DNA of 64,000 bases, taken from the NCBI GenBank assembly GCA_025056745.1, contig JANWVQ010000091.1, positions 1 through 64,000 of the forward strand. The letters are read 5' to 3'. The position numbers and the translations under genes were made by a program. Positions 9,282 to 18,463 of the stretch are shown here, piece by piece (the stretch's first letter is position 1; each line of letters opens with the position of its first letter). The DNA comes from Ignavibacterium sp. (GTDB taxonomy: Bacteria > Bacteroidota > Ignavibacteria > Ignavibacteriales > Ignavibacteriaceae). The notes beneath the pieces are model-generated. The model was not told the origin of the DNA, did no database searches, and saw only the letters and a program-made list of their open reading frames with translations.

Positions 9282-9749
9282 TTAATATCCGAAGTAATAA
9301 TCGTAAAATGAATTATACAAACCTCGCGTTCTGAAAAATGGGTAGCTATTATATTGTAAAGAAATAAATACATCTTTCCACGGACGATAATTAATTGCAG
9401 CACGACTTAAGTAAAGGCCGTTTATACTATTTTGAAAGTCTTTTCCAAAAGTACTATAAGGTGAATTGACAATACTTGCATCAAGTTGAACATTTAAATT
9501 TTCTGAAAACTTATACATCATTGAATTTGTGTAAATTCCCAAAGCTAATCCTTGACCAGCAAAAGATGAATAAGACATACTAAAAGAGTGACGCATAGAA
9601 AAATTTTCATCACTTAAAAAATTAAATATAGAATTTGTAGTTCTATTTAAGATTCCATTCCTAACTTCTTCTTTTGGAAATCCACTATTTTTAAACTGTG
9701 CAAAGCAAGTAAAACTTAACAAAATAAAAATTGTTATAAGCTTTTTCAT
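9282..9749 (-). CDS. Small secreted protein, function unknown
   Basis: 155 residues with a clear signal peptide (MKKLITIFILLSFTCFAQ). The mature part is rich in aromatic residues and Ser (SFSMSYSSFAGQGLALGIY, INYRPWKDVFISLQYN), with alternating beta-strand-like segments. This suggests a small outer-membrane-associated beta protein. I do not recognise the family. A GAGG ribosome site precedes the ATG. It is first in a leftward operon with the LytR_C gene (14-base gap), rsfS and argS, and a Bacteroidota-type promoter lies about 40 bases upstream. Confidence 0.7.
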   Translation of the reverse strand: MKKLITIFILLSFTCFAQFKNSGFPKEEVRNGILNRTTNSIFNFLSDENFSMRHSFSMSYSSFAGQGLALGIYTNSMMYKFSENLNVQLDASIVNSPYSTFGKDFQNSINGLYLSRAAINYRPWKDVFISLQYNSYPFFRTRGLYNSFYDYYFGY

Positions 9750-9789
9750 AAGTGCCTCAAAAAATTAAACCATTATCTTTATTTTTGAG

Positions 9790-9821
9790 CAAATATAATC
9801 ATTGATTTTTATTACAAACAA
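9790..9821 (-). promoter_or_regulatory. Bacteroidota-type promoter for the secreted protein-LytR_C-rsfS-argS operon
   Basis: On the minus strand, TTG (9821-9819), a 21-base spacer and TATATTTG (9797-9790, followed by C) match the TTG-N19..21-TAnnTTTG consensus of the Bacteroidota primary sigma factor. A start point a few bases further on would give a 5' leader of about 35 bases before the ATG at 9749. Confidence 0.6.
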
Positions 9822-9870
9822 GGCAGATGAATTACTAATAAAGAAAATATTTAACTTATTAGGGATATTT

Positions 9871-10972
9871 ATGTACGATGATGAAATAAAAAAAATTAGT
9901 TCTCTAAAAATCCGTATCAATAATTTACGGAGCTATCTTTGACATTGATAAAAAAATAGCTCGAATCTCGGAACTTCAGAAAAAATCAGAAGAATCAGAT
10001 TTCTGGAACGACCAAAAATCCGCACAACAGGTTCTACAAGAAATAAAAAATCTTCAACAATGGGTTGATTTATGGAAAAATCTTGATGATAAATCTATTT
10101 CTATTGAAGAAATAGTTCATCTCGCTCAAACTGAAGAAGATTCATCTTTTGAAGAAGAAATTCAACTAGAGTTGAAATCATTAGAAGAGATGATAGAGTC
10201 CGCCGAATTCAAAAGTATGCTGAGCGGAAAAGATGACCACAGAAATTGTATTTTGACAATTCACTCAGGCGCAGGTGGTACAGAGGCACAAGACTGGGCT
10301 GAAATGCTATTGAGGATGTACCTTCGTTGGGGAGAACAAAATGGATATAAAATGACGATTATTGATATGCTTGAAGGTGATGGAGCTGGAATCAAATCTG
10401 CAACTGTCGAGGTAGAAGGTGAATATGCTTATGGTTATCTTAAGGCAGAAAATGGCGTTCATCGACTTGTTAGAATATCTCCTTTCGATGCTAATAAAAG
10501 AAGACATACATCGTTTGCTTCAGTTTTTGTTATACCTGAAGTGGATGATACGATTGAGATAGAGATAAATCCTGCAGACTTGAAAATAGATACTTTCAGA
10601 AGTGGTGGAAAGGGTGGGCAAAATGTCAATAAAGTGGAGACCGCTGTGAGAATTACTCATATTCCAACCGGAATAGTAGCAGCTTGCCAGACGGAACGTT
10701 CACAGCTACAAAACCGACAAAATGCAATGAAACTTCTTAAAGCAAGACTTTATCAATTAGAACTTGAAAAACAAAAAGCTGAACAAGAAGAACTTGAAAA
10801 ATCTAAAATGAAAATCGAATGGGGAAGTCAAATTCGTTCTTATGTTTTTCATCCGTATAATATGGTTAAAGATCATCGTACAAATGAGGAAACGAGTGAT
10901 GTACAAGGTGTTATGGATGGAGATTTAAATAGATTTATTCGTGCTTATCTATTGAAGTTTAATGAGAATTAA
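9871..10972 (+). CDS. prfB: Peptide chain release factor 2, made by programmed +1 frameshift
   Basis: Frame 1 runs from ATG at 9871 for 23 codons to an in-frame TGA at 9940-9942. Shifting +1 (resuming with GAC at 9941) opens a frame to 10972. The joined product is about 366 residues, the usual RF2 length. It recognises UAA and UGA and triggers peptide release. The SPF anticodon-like tripeptide is at about 202-204 ([11 protein letters not shown]). The GGQ motif is near 247-249 ([14 protein letters not shown]). The shift site CTT TGA C with an upstream GGAG is the classic autoregulatory RF2 element: low RF2 favours the shift. Taking only the second frame (for example from TTG at 10172) would lose the N-terminal domain. 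Confidence 0.95.
9928..9943 (+). promoter_or_regulatory. prfB recoding site (+1 frameshift at CTT TGA C)
   Basis: The bases CGG AGC TAT CTT TGA C match the known RF2 frameshift element: an internal Shine-Dalgarno-like GGAG a few bases upstream of the slippery CUU codon, then a UGA stop followed by C. Peptidyl-tRNA-Leu slips from CUU to UUU, and translation resumes at GAC. Confidence 0.92.
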
Positions 10973-10999
10973 AATTAAGATTCATCGTTGAAATTGTTA

Positions 11000-12730
11000 T
11001 TATTTAATCAAAATCATCTTTTTTATGTCAGATTTATTATTTGATGTCAATTTGTAGTAGTAAACTCCGCTACTAAGATTTTTGGAATTGAATAAAATTT
11101 CATAACTACCTGCTGATTGGAATTCATCTACTAAAATTTCTATTTCTTGTCCGAGGATATCATAAACTTTGAGATTAACTTTACTATCAACAGACAATTG
11201 ATAACGAATAGTAGTAGATGGGTTAAAGGGATTAGGATAGTTCTGATATAATATGAAATCAGGTTTTGAAATATCTTCTTCAACTTCCAAAATTCTATTT
11301 AATGCAGCAAGCGTGTTTATTATTCCCCAACCATAATAATTATCAGGATTATTGCTTCTTGATGAGGTTTGTCTTAGGATATTTCTTATTTGAATTGGAG
11401 TTAAATTAGGATTAGCTTGAAGTAGAAGAGCGATTGCTCCAGAAGTCAAAGGACAACTAAAAGAAGTTCCACTGACAGAAGTATATTGAGTTTGATTTGA
11501 TGCTCTTGCCGCCACAACACCTGAGCCCATAGCCATAAAATCAGGTTTAATTCTTCCATCCACTGTAGGTCCATAAGAACTAAATGAAACTCTTAATCCA
11601 AAAGAATCAACAGCACCAATAGCTAAAATACTATCACCATCTGCTGGAGCCATTAAAGTATTTGGTGTCCCTCGACTTCCTTCATTTCCGGCGGAGTTAA
11701 CAACAACAATTCCCTTTTTTACCGCTAAATCTCCGGCGCGTGTTATTAAAGCAGTATTGCCATCCATATTTTGCCAAGTATAGCTTGTAAAAGGTGGATC
11801 ATAATCCAAATAACCCAAAGAAGTTGATGTAATATCAACTCCAATACTATCAGCCCACTCAACAGCTGCGACCCAGTTATCTTCTTCAATTGGAGTTTCA
11901 CTGTCAGTATTTTCCGTTTTAGCAAGTAGAAAAGTTGATCGATATGCAGGGCCTATTAAATTACCCGGAGCGTATCCTCCAAGAACAGATAAAACATAAG
12001 TGCCGTGAGAACCTGTACCCATATCTCCTTCATCACCAACATTAGGATCACCATTTACGAAATCCCAAGTTGCTAATATGTTTATTGTGTTGAAAGCTCT
12101 ATGGGCGAGATTATTAAAACCTGCATCCATTACGCAAATAATAACACCTTGTCCATTATATCCGAGATTATGAACTGGAGGGACATTAATAATATTATTT
12201 TGAGTGAATGAGTTTCCGTAATCCAATAAATAAGAATTTTGTGTTTGAGTATTTTTACTGGTGGGTGAAAAAACATAATCATTTTCAAAATCAAGTTTTT
12301 TTGTTCGATATCCTTTTACTAAATCTATCTTTTCTACAAATTCCAGACTTGAGATTTTTGATATCTGTTCTTTTGTTGCAAAGCCACTGATTGCATTGAA
12401 CCATTTAGATTTATTCTTAAGTTGAAAACCTGTTTTTTGAATTTGTTCAATATAATTCTGATTAACAGGTAAATCAGTAAAATCAATTAATTCTTCTGAA
12501 TTTAGTTTTTGTCTTCTTCTTAATGATTTTTCAGAAACAACAGTTAAAGGATTAGTAAAATAATTTTCAATTTGATTCCCCTTGTCTTTTAAGAAGATCC
12601 AAACTCGAAAGAATTCATTAGAGCCCGAGAATTGAGATTTTGATTGCAACACATCAGAGATTTTATTTATTGGTGCCTGTGCAAATAATAAGTTGGATAA
12701 AAGAATTATAAAAGAAAATGTTATTTTCAT
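11000..12730 (-). CDS. Subtilisin-like (S8) serine protease with T9SS C-terminal tail
   Basis: A 576-residue secreted protease: signal peptide (1-18), a propeptide-like region (about 35-140) and an S8 domain. The catalytic triad is Asp202 (VMDAGFNN), His242 (GSHGTYV) and Ser423 (SGTSFSCP), with the oxyanion Asn349 in SAGNEG. The last 80 or so residues are a T9SS type A sorting domain starting NYPNPFNPSTTIRYQL and ending KKMILIK. Such proteins cross the outer membrane by the type IX system. The start overlaps the metG stop by 4 bases, so a secreted protease is translationally coupled to a tRNA synthetase. The substrate is unknown. Confidence 0.93.
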   Translation of the reverse strand: MKITFSFIILLSNLLFAQAPINKISDVLQSKSQFSGSNEFFRVWIFLKDKGNQIENYFTNPLTVVSEKSLRRRQKLNSEELIDFTDLPVNQNYIEQIQKTGFQLKNKSKWFNAISGFATKEQISKISSLEFVEKIDLVKGYRTKKLDFENDYVFSPTSKNTQTQNSYLLDYGNSFTQNNIINVPPVHNLGYNGQGVIICVMDAGFNNLAHRAFNTINILATWDFVNGDPNVGDEGDMGTGSHGTYVLSVLGGYAPGNLIGPAYRSTFLLAKTENTDSETPIEEDNWVAAVEWADSIGVDITSTSLGYLDYDPPFTSYTWQNMDGNTALITRAGDLAVKKGIVVVNSAGNEGSRGTPNTLMAPADGDSILAIGAVDSFGLRVSFSSYGPTVDGRIKPDFMAMGSGVVAARASNQTQYTSVSGTSFSCPLTSGAIALLLQANPNLTPIQIRNILRQTSSRSNNPDNYYGWGIINTLAALNRILEVEEDISKPDFILYQNYPNPFNPSTTIRYQLSVDSKVNLKVYDILGQEIEILVDEFQSAGSYEILFNSKNLSSGVYYYKLTSNNKSDIKKMILIK

Positions 12731-14766
12731 TTTACTCTAGTTCCTGATTTAATTTTATCAGATACCGTTAAAACTTCCAAATTTCCATCCTCTGATTCAA
12801 CTGCTAAGATCATACCTTGAGATTCTAAACCAAAAAGCTTTGCAGGTTGAAGATTATAAACCAAAACAACTTTTTTATTTAATAGTTCCTCAGGATTATA
12901 ACTTTTTGCAATGCCAGCTACAACTTGTCTAACTTCTTCGCCGATTTTTACTTTTAGTTTTAATAATTTTTCACTTTTCTTAACCTTTTCTGCTTCAATT
13001 ACCTCTGCAATACGAAGATGAACTTTCATAAAATCATCATAAGAAATCAATTCTTCTTTTTTAACTTCATTTTGAGATAAAGCAGTAAGTTTATTTATCT
13101 GAGCTTCAATTTTTTCATCTTCAATTTTTGGGAAAAGGATTTCGGCTTGATTTAATTGATGTCCAGCTGAGAGTTGAGGTTTTCCGCACTGAAGCCATTC
13201 AACTGGTTTTGAATTTAACATCTTAAAAATTTTCTCAGATGAAAATGGAATAACTGGTGAATATAATTCTGCAAGAGTATAAATTGTTTGTAAGCAGATA
13301 TTGAGGGTTGTTCCACATCTCGTTTTATCTAATTTAATAGTTTTCCAAGGTTCGGTGTCATTAAAATATTTATTTCCTTCACGAGCAAGATTCATTATTT
13401 CATTTACAGCATCTTTAATCTTAAAAGTCTCAATTAAATCGGCAATTTTTTTAGGATATGATTCAATTGTTTTTAACATATCCTCGTCTATTTTTTCAAG
13501 TTTTCCGAGCTCAGGTACTTTTCCATCGAAGTGTTTGAAGACAAATGTGAACGTTCTGTTTATAAAATTACCAAGAATATCAGCAAGTTCACTATTGTTT
13601 CTTAGTTGAAATTCTTTCCAGTAAAAATCTGTATCTCGATTTTCTGGTAAATTTGCAGCAAGACAATATCGTAGAGGGTCAGGAGGAAACAAATCAAGAA
13701 ACTCGTCAACATCAATACCCCATCCACGACTTTTGGAAAATTTTTTCCCTTCGAAATTCAGAAACTCGTTAGCTGGAACATTTTGTGGAAGACAATATTT
13801 ATCTGGATTACCTTCATTCCAAGCCATTAGAATTGCAGGAAAAATTATTGTATGAAAAACAACATTATCTTTTCCAATAAATGCAATATACTTCGTTTTT
13901 TCATCTTGCCAGTATTTTTTCCATAAATCTGGTTGACCAATTTTTTCGCCATACTCTTTCGTTGATGATATATAACCCAATACAGCTTCGAACCACACAT
14001 AGATTACTTTACCTTCGGCACCATCAATCGGAACTTTAATTCCCCAGTCGAGGTCTCTTGTAATAGCTCTATCTTTTAGTCCGTCTTTAAACCAACCACG
14101 ACAATATTGAAGGACGTTTTCTTTCCATCCAAATTTCTGATCCATTTCATCAACATATTTTTCAAGTGCGGCTTGATATTTACCCAAAGGAAAATACCAA
14201 TGGGATGTTTCTTTTAGAACAGGTCTTTCACCGCTTACTTTGCTAATTGGGTTTATCAACTCAGAAGGATCATACAAAGAGCCACAAACTTCGCATTCAT
14301 CACTTCTTGCTTGTTCATTACCACATTTAGGACAAGTTCCTTCTACATATCTGTCAGGCAAAAACATTTTTGCTTTTTTATCATAGAACTGAAGAGATTT
14401 TTTCTCAATCAGAATTCCTCTTTTATAAAAATTAAGAAAAAATTCTTTTGCTGTTTGGTGATGGATCGGAATGCTTGTTCGGGAGTAGTTATCGAAGCTC
14501 ATTCCGAAGCGTTCAAATGCTTTTTTATTTTGTTCGTGATAACGATCTATAATTACTTTAGGCGAGACTTTTTCTTTGTCAGCGCTGATTGTAATCGGAA
14601 CTCCGTGTTCATCGGAGCCACAGATATATATAACATCATCTCCATTTAATCTTTTGTATCTGACATAAATATCAGCTGGAAGATATGCCCCGCTTAAATG
14701 ACCAAGATGAATTGGCCCGTTTGCATAAGGTAAAGCAGATGTAACAAGAACTTTTTCTTTATCCAA
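12727..14766 (-). CDS. metG: Methionyl-tRNA synthetase with C-terminal tRNA-binding domain
   Basis: A 679-residue class I synthetase charging tRNA-Met. The HIGH-type motif is PYANGPIHLGHL (about 13-24). The zinc-knuckle region has CPKC and CEVC (about 144-160), and the KMSKS-type loop is KKFSKSRGWGID (near 341). An anticodon-binding domain follows. The C-terminal 100 or so residues are an OB-fold tRNA-binding domain (FMKVHLRIAEVIEAEK, VVAGIAKSYNPEEL), so this is the long form. The start is TTG at 14766, with AGGT about 8 bases upstream. It is divergent from rpmE2. Confidence 0.96.
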   Translation of the reverse strand: MDKEKVLVTSALPYANGPIHLGHLSGAYLPADIYVRYKRLNGDDVIYICGSDEHGVPITISADKEKVSPKVIIDRYHEQNKKAFERFGMSFDNYSRTSIPIHHQTAKEFFLNFYKRGILIEKKSLQFYDKKAKMFLPDRYVEGTCPKCGNEQARSDECEVCGSLYDPSELINPISKVSGERPVLKETSHWYFPLGKYQAALEKYVDEMDQKFGWKENVLQYCRGWFKDGLKDRAITRDLDWGIKVPIDGAEGKVIYVWFEAVLGYISSTKEYGEKIGQPDLWKKYWQDEKTKYIAFIGKDNVVFHTIIFPAILMAWNEGNPDKYCLPQNVPANEFLNFEGKKFSKSRGWGIDVDEFLDLFPPDPLRYCLAANLPENRDTDFYWKEFQLRNNSELADILGNFINRTFTFVFKHFDGKVPELGKLEKIDEDMLKTIESYPKKIADLIETFKIKDAVNEIMNLAREGNKYFNDTEPWKTIKLDKTRCGTTLNICLQTIYTLAELYSPVIPFSSEKIFKMLNSKPVEWLQCGKPQLSAGHQLNQAEILFPKIEDEKIEAQINKLTALSQNEVKKEELISYDDFMKVHLRIAEVIEAEKVKKSEKLLKLKVKIGEEVRQVVAGIAKSYNPEELLNKKVVLVYNLQPAKLFGLESQGMILAVESEDGNLEVLTVSDKIKSGTRVK

Positions 14767-14917
14767 TTTTACATACCTAATTTTTTTACATAATTTGTTT
14801 TTGAAATATAATTAAAATAGAAATTCTTTTGAGAAGATTCGTTTTGCTTTGGTTATTAAGTTAAAAGAAAATAAATGATATTTTGTCTTTGAAAGATAAG
14901 ATTTGTCCATAAAGATT

Positions 14918-14947
14918 TTGTAGTCAACTTTATATCAAATATATTTG
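14918..14947 (+). promoter_or_regulatory. Bacteroidota-type promoter for rpmE2
   Basis: TTG (14918-14920), a 19-base spacer and TATATTTG (14940-14947) match TTG-N19..21-TAnnTTTG. The element lies 31 bases before the rpmE2 ATG, giving a short leader. Confidence 0.6.
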
Positions 14948-14978
14948 TGCCACTAAAAAATTAGGAATTGAAAGAGAT

Positions 14979-15230
14979 ATGAAAAAAGGAATTCATCCAG
15001 AATACAGACCCGTTGTTTTTCTTGATCCATCTTGTAACTTTGCTATTTTAACTCGTTCAACGATTAAGGCAAACGAAACTATTAAATGGGAAGATGGAAA
15101 TACATATCCACTTGTTAAATTAGAAATTTCAAGTGGTTCGCATCCATTTTTTACTGGTAAACAGAAACTTGTTGATAGTGCAGGTAGAGTTGAGAAATTC
15201 AACAAGAAGTATAGCAAAAAGAAAAGTTGA
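14979..15230 (+). CDS. rpmE2: 50S ribosomal protein L31, type B
   Basis: An 83-residue L31. The motifs [28 protein letters not shown] and [13 protein letters not shown] are typical of the type B form. It has a single Cys (DPSC) and lacks the zinc-binding Cys set of the type A (C+) form, so it should not need zinc. It is a single gene with its own promoter upstream and a strong terminator downstream. In bacteria with both L31 forms, type B is often induced by zinc starvation; no Zur site is evident here. Confidence 0.96.
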   Translation: MKKGIHPEYRPVVFLDPSCNFAILTRSTIKANETIKWEDGNTYPLVKLEISSGSHPFFTGKQKLVDSAGRVEKFNKKYSKKKS

Positions 15231-15250
15231 TTTAATTTTGTTCTGGAATT

Positions 15251-15290
15251 AAAGCTCATTTCAATTCCCTGAAATGGGCTTTTTTATTTT
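15251..15290 (+). terminator. Rho-independent terminator after rpmE2
   Basis: A 13-bp stem (AAAGCTCATTTCA against TGAAATGGGCTTT, one G-U pair) with a 6-base loop, followed by a T-rich run. It lies 20 bases after the rpmE2 stop. Confidence 0.9.
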
Positions 15291-15368
15291 AAAAGCCATA
15301 TAATTTTTTTTATTCAAGTTAAGCTTTATGATATTTGTAAATAATTTAAATAAAATTGAAAGGACTTT

Positions 15369-16652
15369 ATGTTAGACTTAAAATTTATTCGAGAAAATCC
15401 CGAAATTGTAAGGCAAGGAATCTTAAATAAAAATGAAAAAGATAGAGTTGATGAAGTTTTAGAACTCGATAAAAAAAGAAGAGAAATCATTTCAAAGTCT
15501 GAGGAATTAAAGTCAAAACGAAATCAAGTGTCTGCTAAAATTCCGCAATTAAAAAAAGCCGGCGAAGATGTTTCTGAATTACTTTCAGAAATGAAACAAG
15601 TTTCTGACAAAATCACTGAATTAGATAGTGAGTTAAAAAAAATTGAAAGTGATTTAGAAAATATTCTACTTTTTATTCCAAATATCCCACATAAATCTGT
15701 TCCAATTGGAAAATCTTCAGAAGGTAACATTGAAATAAGAAGATGGCTTCCTGATGGATTTTCTTTAGAACCTGAAAATGGATTTAAACCACTCGATCAT
15801 ATTGAGCTAGGAAAGAAACTTAACATTCTTGATTTTGAAAGAGGAGCAAAAATCAGTGGTTCAGGATTTCCAGTCTACAAAGGAAAAGGTGCAACACTTG
15901 AAAGAGCATTGATTAATTTTATGCTTGACTACCATCTTGAAAAACACGGTTATACAGAAATTTTTCCACCATTCTTGGTTAATCGTGATTCGATGAAAGG
16001 CACGGGTCAGCTTCCTAAAATGGAAGAAGATATGTATTACATTGATAAAGATGGACTTTTCCCAATTCCAACTGCTGAAGTCCCTATAACAAATCTTTTC
16101 AGAAATGAAATTTTGAATGAAAAAGATTTGCCAATTAAATACGTTGGATACTCAGCTTGCTTTAGAAGAGAAGCCGGTTCTTATGGAAAAGAGAGTAAGG
16201 GTTTCTTGAGAGTTCATCAATTTAATAAAGTAGAAATGGTTAAATTCGTCAAACCAGAGACTTCTTATGATGAATTAGAATCACTTGTGAAAGACGCTGA
16301 AGATATTTTACAGGAATTGAAAATACCGTATAGAATTTTAATGCTTTGCACAGGTGATTTAAGTTTCTCTGCTTCAAAGTGTTATGATATTGAAACCTGG
16401 TCGCCTGCTGAGAATCGATGGCTAGAGGCATCTTCTTGTAGCAACTTTGAAGATTTTCAAGCAAGACGCGCTTCAATAAGATTCAGAAATGAGCTAACTA
16501 AAAAAGTTGAGTTTGTCCATACACTTAATGGAAGTGGATTAGCTACAAGTCGTTTGATGGTTTCTTTATTGGAAAATTATCAGACTCCAGAAGGAAAAGT
16601 TATTGTACCAAAAGTTTTACAGAAATATACAGGATTTAATATTATTGGATAG
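15369..16652 (+). CDS. serS: Seryl-tRNA synthetase
   Basis: A 427-residue class II synthetase for tRNA-Ser (and the first step for tRNA-Sec where present). The N-terminus [15 protein letters not shown] leads into a long antiparallel coiled coil (about 30-100) that grips the tRNA long arm. The class II motif 2 region has [20 protein letters not shown] (about 262-281). Motif 3 has [19 protein letters not shown] (about 384-402). Length is standard. The ribosome site AAAGGA lies before the ATG. Confidence 0.97.
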   Translation: MLDLKFIRENPEIVRQGILNKNEKDRVDEVLELDKKRREIISKSEELKSKRNQVSAKIPQLKKAGEDVSELLSEMKQVSDKITELDSELKKIESDLENILLFIPNIPHKSVPIGKSSEGNIEIRRWLPDGFSLEPENGFKPLDHIELGKKLNILDFERGAKISGSGFPVYKGKGATLERALINFMLDYHLEKHGYTEIFPPFLVNRDSMKGTGQLPKMEEDMYYIDKDGLFPIPTAEVPITNLFRNEILNEKDLPIKYVGYSACFRREAGSYGKESKGFLRVHQFNKVEMVKFVKPETSYDELESLVKDAEDILQELKIPYRILMLCTGDLSFSASKCYDIETWSPAENRWLEASSCSNFEDFQARRASIRFRNELTKKVEFVHTLNGSGLATSRLMVSLLENYQTPEGKVIVPKVLQKYTGFNIIG

Positions 16653-16714
16653 TATTTGAACCTTTTAATTTTCAGTGTAGTTGAAACTTTACACTTTAAA
16701 GTTGTAATTGTTGA

Positions 16715-18463
16715 ATGAAAAATCTTTTTTCACTTAAAAAATATTTTATCAAATATAAGTCTAAACTTCTTTGGGGATTTGTTTTCATACTATTTTCAAA
16801 TGCCGGGATGGTGTATGTCCCAATTCTTTTGAAAGATTCAATCAATTTTTTACAACAATCAGTATCTAAAGAAAAATTAATTGAATACTCAATCTTAATA
16901 GTTGTAACATCATTAGTTGCTGGAATTTTCAGATTCTTAATTCGTCAAACAATCATTGTCGTATCGCGTGAAATTGAATTTGATTTGAGAAATGATTTCT
17001 GGAATCATATTCAAAAACTTCCATTACGATTCTTTCAGAATAATTCTACTGGTAATATAATGGCTCACGCCACTAATGATATTAATGCAGTGCGTTCATT
17101 CATTGGTCCGGCAGTTATGTATTCAATTGATACTGGGATAAGAATTCTGATAGTTGTTTTCATAATGTTATCAATTGATTGGTCTCTAACTCTCCTTGCT
17201 TTGTTACCACTTCCATTACTTTCATTTGCGGTTTATCGTATAATGAAATTAATTCACGAGAAGTACACAAAAATTCAGGAGAAGTTTTCAGAGCTAACAA
17301 CAAGAGCACAAGAAAATTACTCTGGAATAAGAATAATAAAATCTTATGTCCGTGAAGAAAATGAAATCTCAAGATGGAAAGAACTAAGCAAAGATTATCT
17401 TAATAAGAATATGAATTTAGTTAAAGTTCAGGCTTTGATTATGCCTATACTTGTTATGATAACTGGCTTATCAATAATCATAGTTATTTGGCTTGGTGGA
17501 ATGAGGGTCATAAATAATCAAATAAGTTTAGGTGAGATTACAGCTTTTGTTGTTTATTTAGGAATTTTGATTTGGCCTGTAATTGCTTTTGGGTGGGTTA
17601 CAAATATAATTCAGCAAGCTGAAGCAAGTATGAAACGACTTAATAAAATTTTTAGAGAGCCATACGAAATTGTTGATGTGTCAGAATCAAGCTTTAATAA
17701 AAATGAAATAGAAGGTGATATAGAATTCAGGAATGTTTCGTTCAGATATAATGATAATCTTCCATTTGTCCTAAAAAATATTAATCTTAAAATTCCCAAA
17801 GGAAGTACTCTTGCAATTATTGGTCATACAGGCGCTGGCAAAACAACTTTAATAAATTTAATCCCTCGACTTTATGATGTTACCGAGGGAGAATTATTGA
17901 TTGATGGTTACAATGTAAAAGATATTCCTTTGGACATTTTAAGAAAAAGCATTGGACTTGTTCCTCAAGAGTCATTTCTTTTCTCTGATACTATTGCAAA
18001 TAATATTAGTTATGGACTAAGAGAAATAGATTTTGAAAAAGTTGTTAATGTTTCCAGAATTGCACAGCTTGATAAAGATGTAGAATCTTTTCCAAATAAA
18101 TATGATACAGTTGTTGGTGAAAGAGGAATTACTCTTTCTGGTGGTCAGAAGCAAAGAACATCAATTGCAAGAGCACTTGCAATAAATCCTAAAATCCTAA
18201 TTCTTGATGATTCTCTCTCTGCTGTCGATACTCACACTGAAGAAGAAATTCTTAAAAACCTGAAAAATTTTATGAAAGAAAGAACCTCAATTATTATAAG
18301 TCATAGAATTTCAACTGTTAAGGATGCTGATAATATTATAGTTATCAAAGATGGTGAAATAGTAGAGCAGGGAACGCACGAAGAATTAGTTGCACTAAAT
18401 GGTCATTATGCTGATTTACATTATAAACAACTACTTGAGAAAGAATTAGAAGAAATAAATTAG
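16715..18463 (+). CDS. ABC exporter half-transporter with degenerate ATPase site residue (heterodimer subunit 1)
   Basis: A 582-residue type IV ABC exporter half: six membrane helices (about 18-300) and a nucleotide-binding domain (about 335-582). Walker A is GHTGAGKTT (about 370), the signature is canonical LSGGQ, and the switch His is in ISHRIST. Walker B ends LILDD, so the catalytic Glu is replaced by Asp (about 499). This matches the degenerate-site subunit of heterodimeric exporters such as TM287/288 and BmrCD. Its partner gene starts at the base after its stop. The substrate may be a drug or lipid and is not determined by sequence. Confidence 0.93.
   Translation: MKNLFSLKKYFIKYKSKLLWGFVFILFSNAGMVYVPILLKDSINFLQQSVSKEKLIEYSILIVVTSLVAGIFRFLIRQTIIVVSREIEFDLRNDFWNHIQKLPLRFFQNNSTGNIMAHATNDINAVRSFIGPAVMYSIDTGIRILIVVFIMLSIDWSLTLLALLPLPLLSFAVYRIMKLIHEKYTKIQEKFSELTTRAQENYSGIRIIKSYVREENEISRWKELSKDYLNKNMNLVKVQALIMPILVMITGLSIIIVIWLGGMRVINNQISLGEITAFVVYLGILIWPVIAFGWVTNIIQQAEASMKRLNKIFREPYEIVDVSESSFNKNEIEGDIEFRNVSFRYNDNLPFVLKNINLKIPKGSTLAIIGHTGAGKTTLINLIPRLYDVTEGELLIDGYNVKDIPLDILRKSIGLVPQESFLFSDTIANNISYGLREIDFEKVVNVSRIAQLDKDVESFPNKYDTVVGERGITLSGGQKQRTSIARALAINPKILILDDSLSAVDTHTEEEILKNLKNFMKERTSIIISHRISTVKDADNIIVIKDGEIVEQGTHEELVALNGHYADLHYKQLLEKELEEIN

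Noticed and set aside
10172-10972. Short prfB starting at TTG 10172
   Set aside because: It lacks the RF2 N-terminal domain; the +1 frameshift at 9940 explains the whole gene.
14311-14649. 112-codon ORF opposite metG
   Set aside because: Low-complexity Phe-rich translation antisense to a conserved enzyme.
16674-16695. AGTGTA/TACACT inverted repeat between serS and the ABC pair as a terminator or operator
   Set aside because: Only a 6-bp stem with no T run; no second copy to support an operator.
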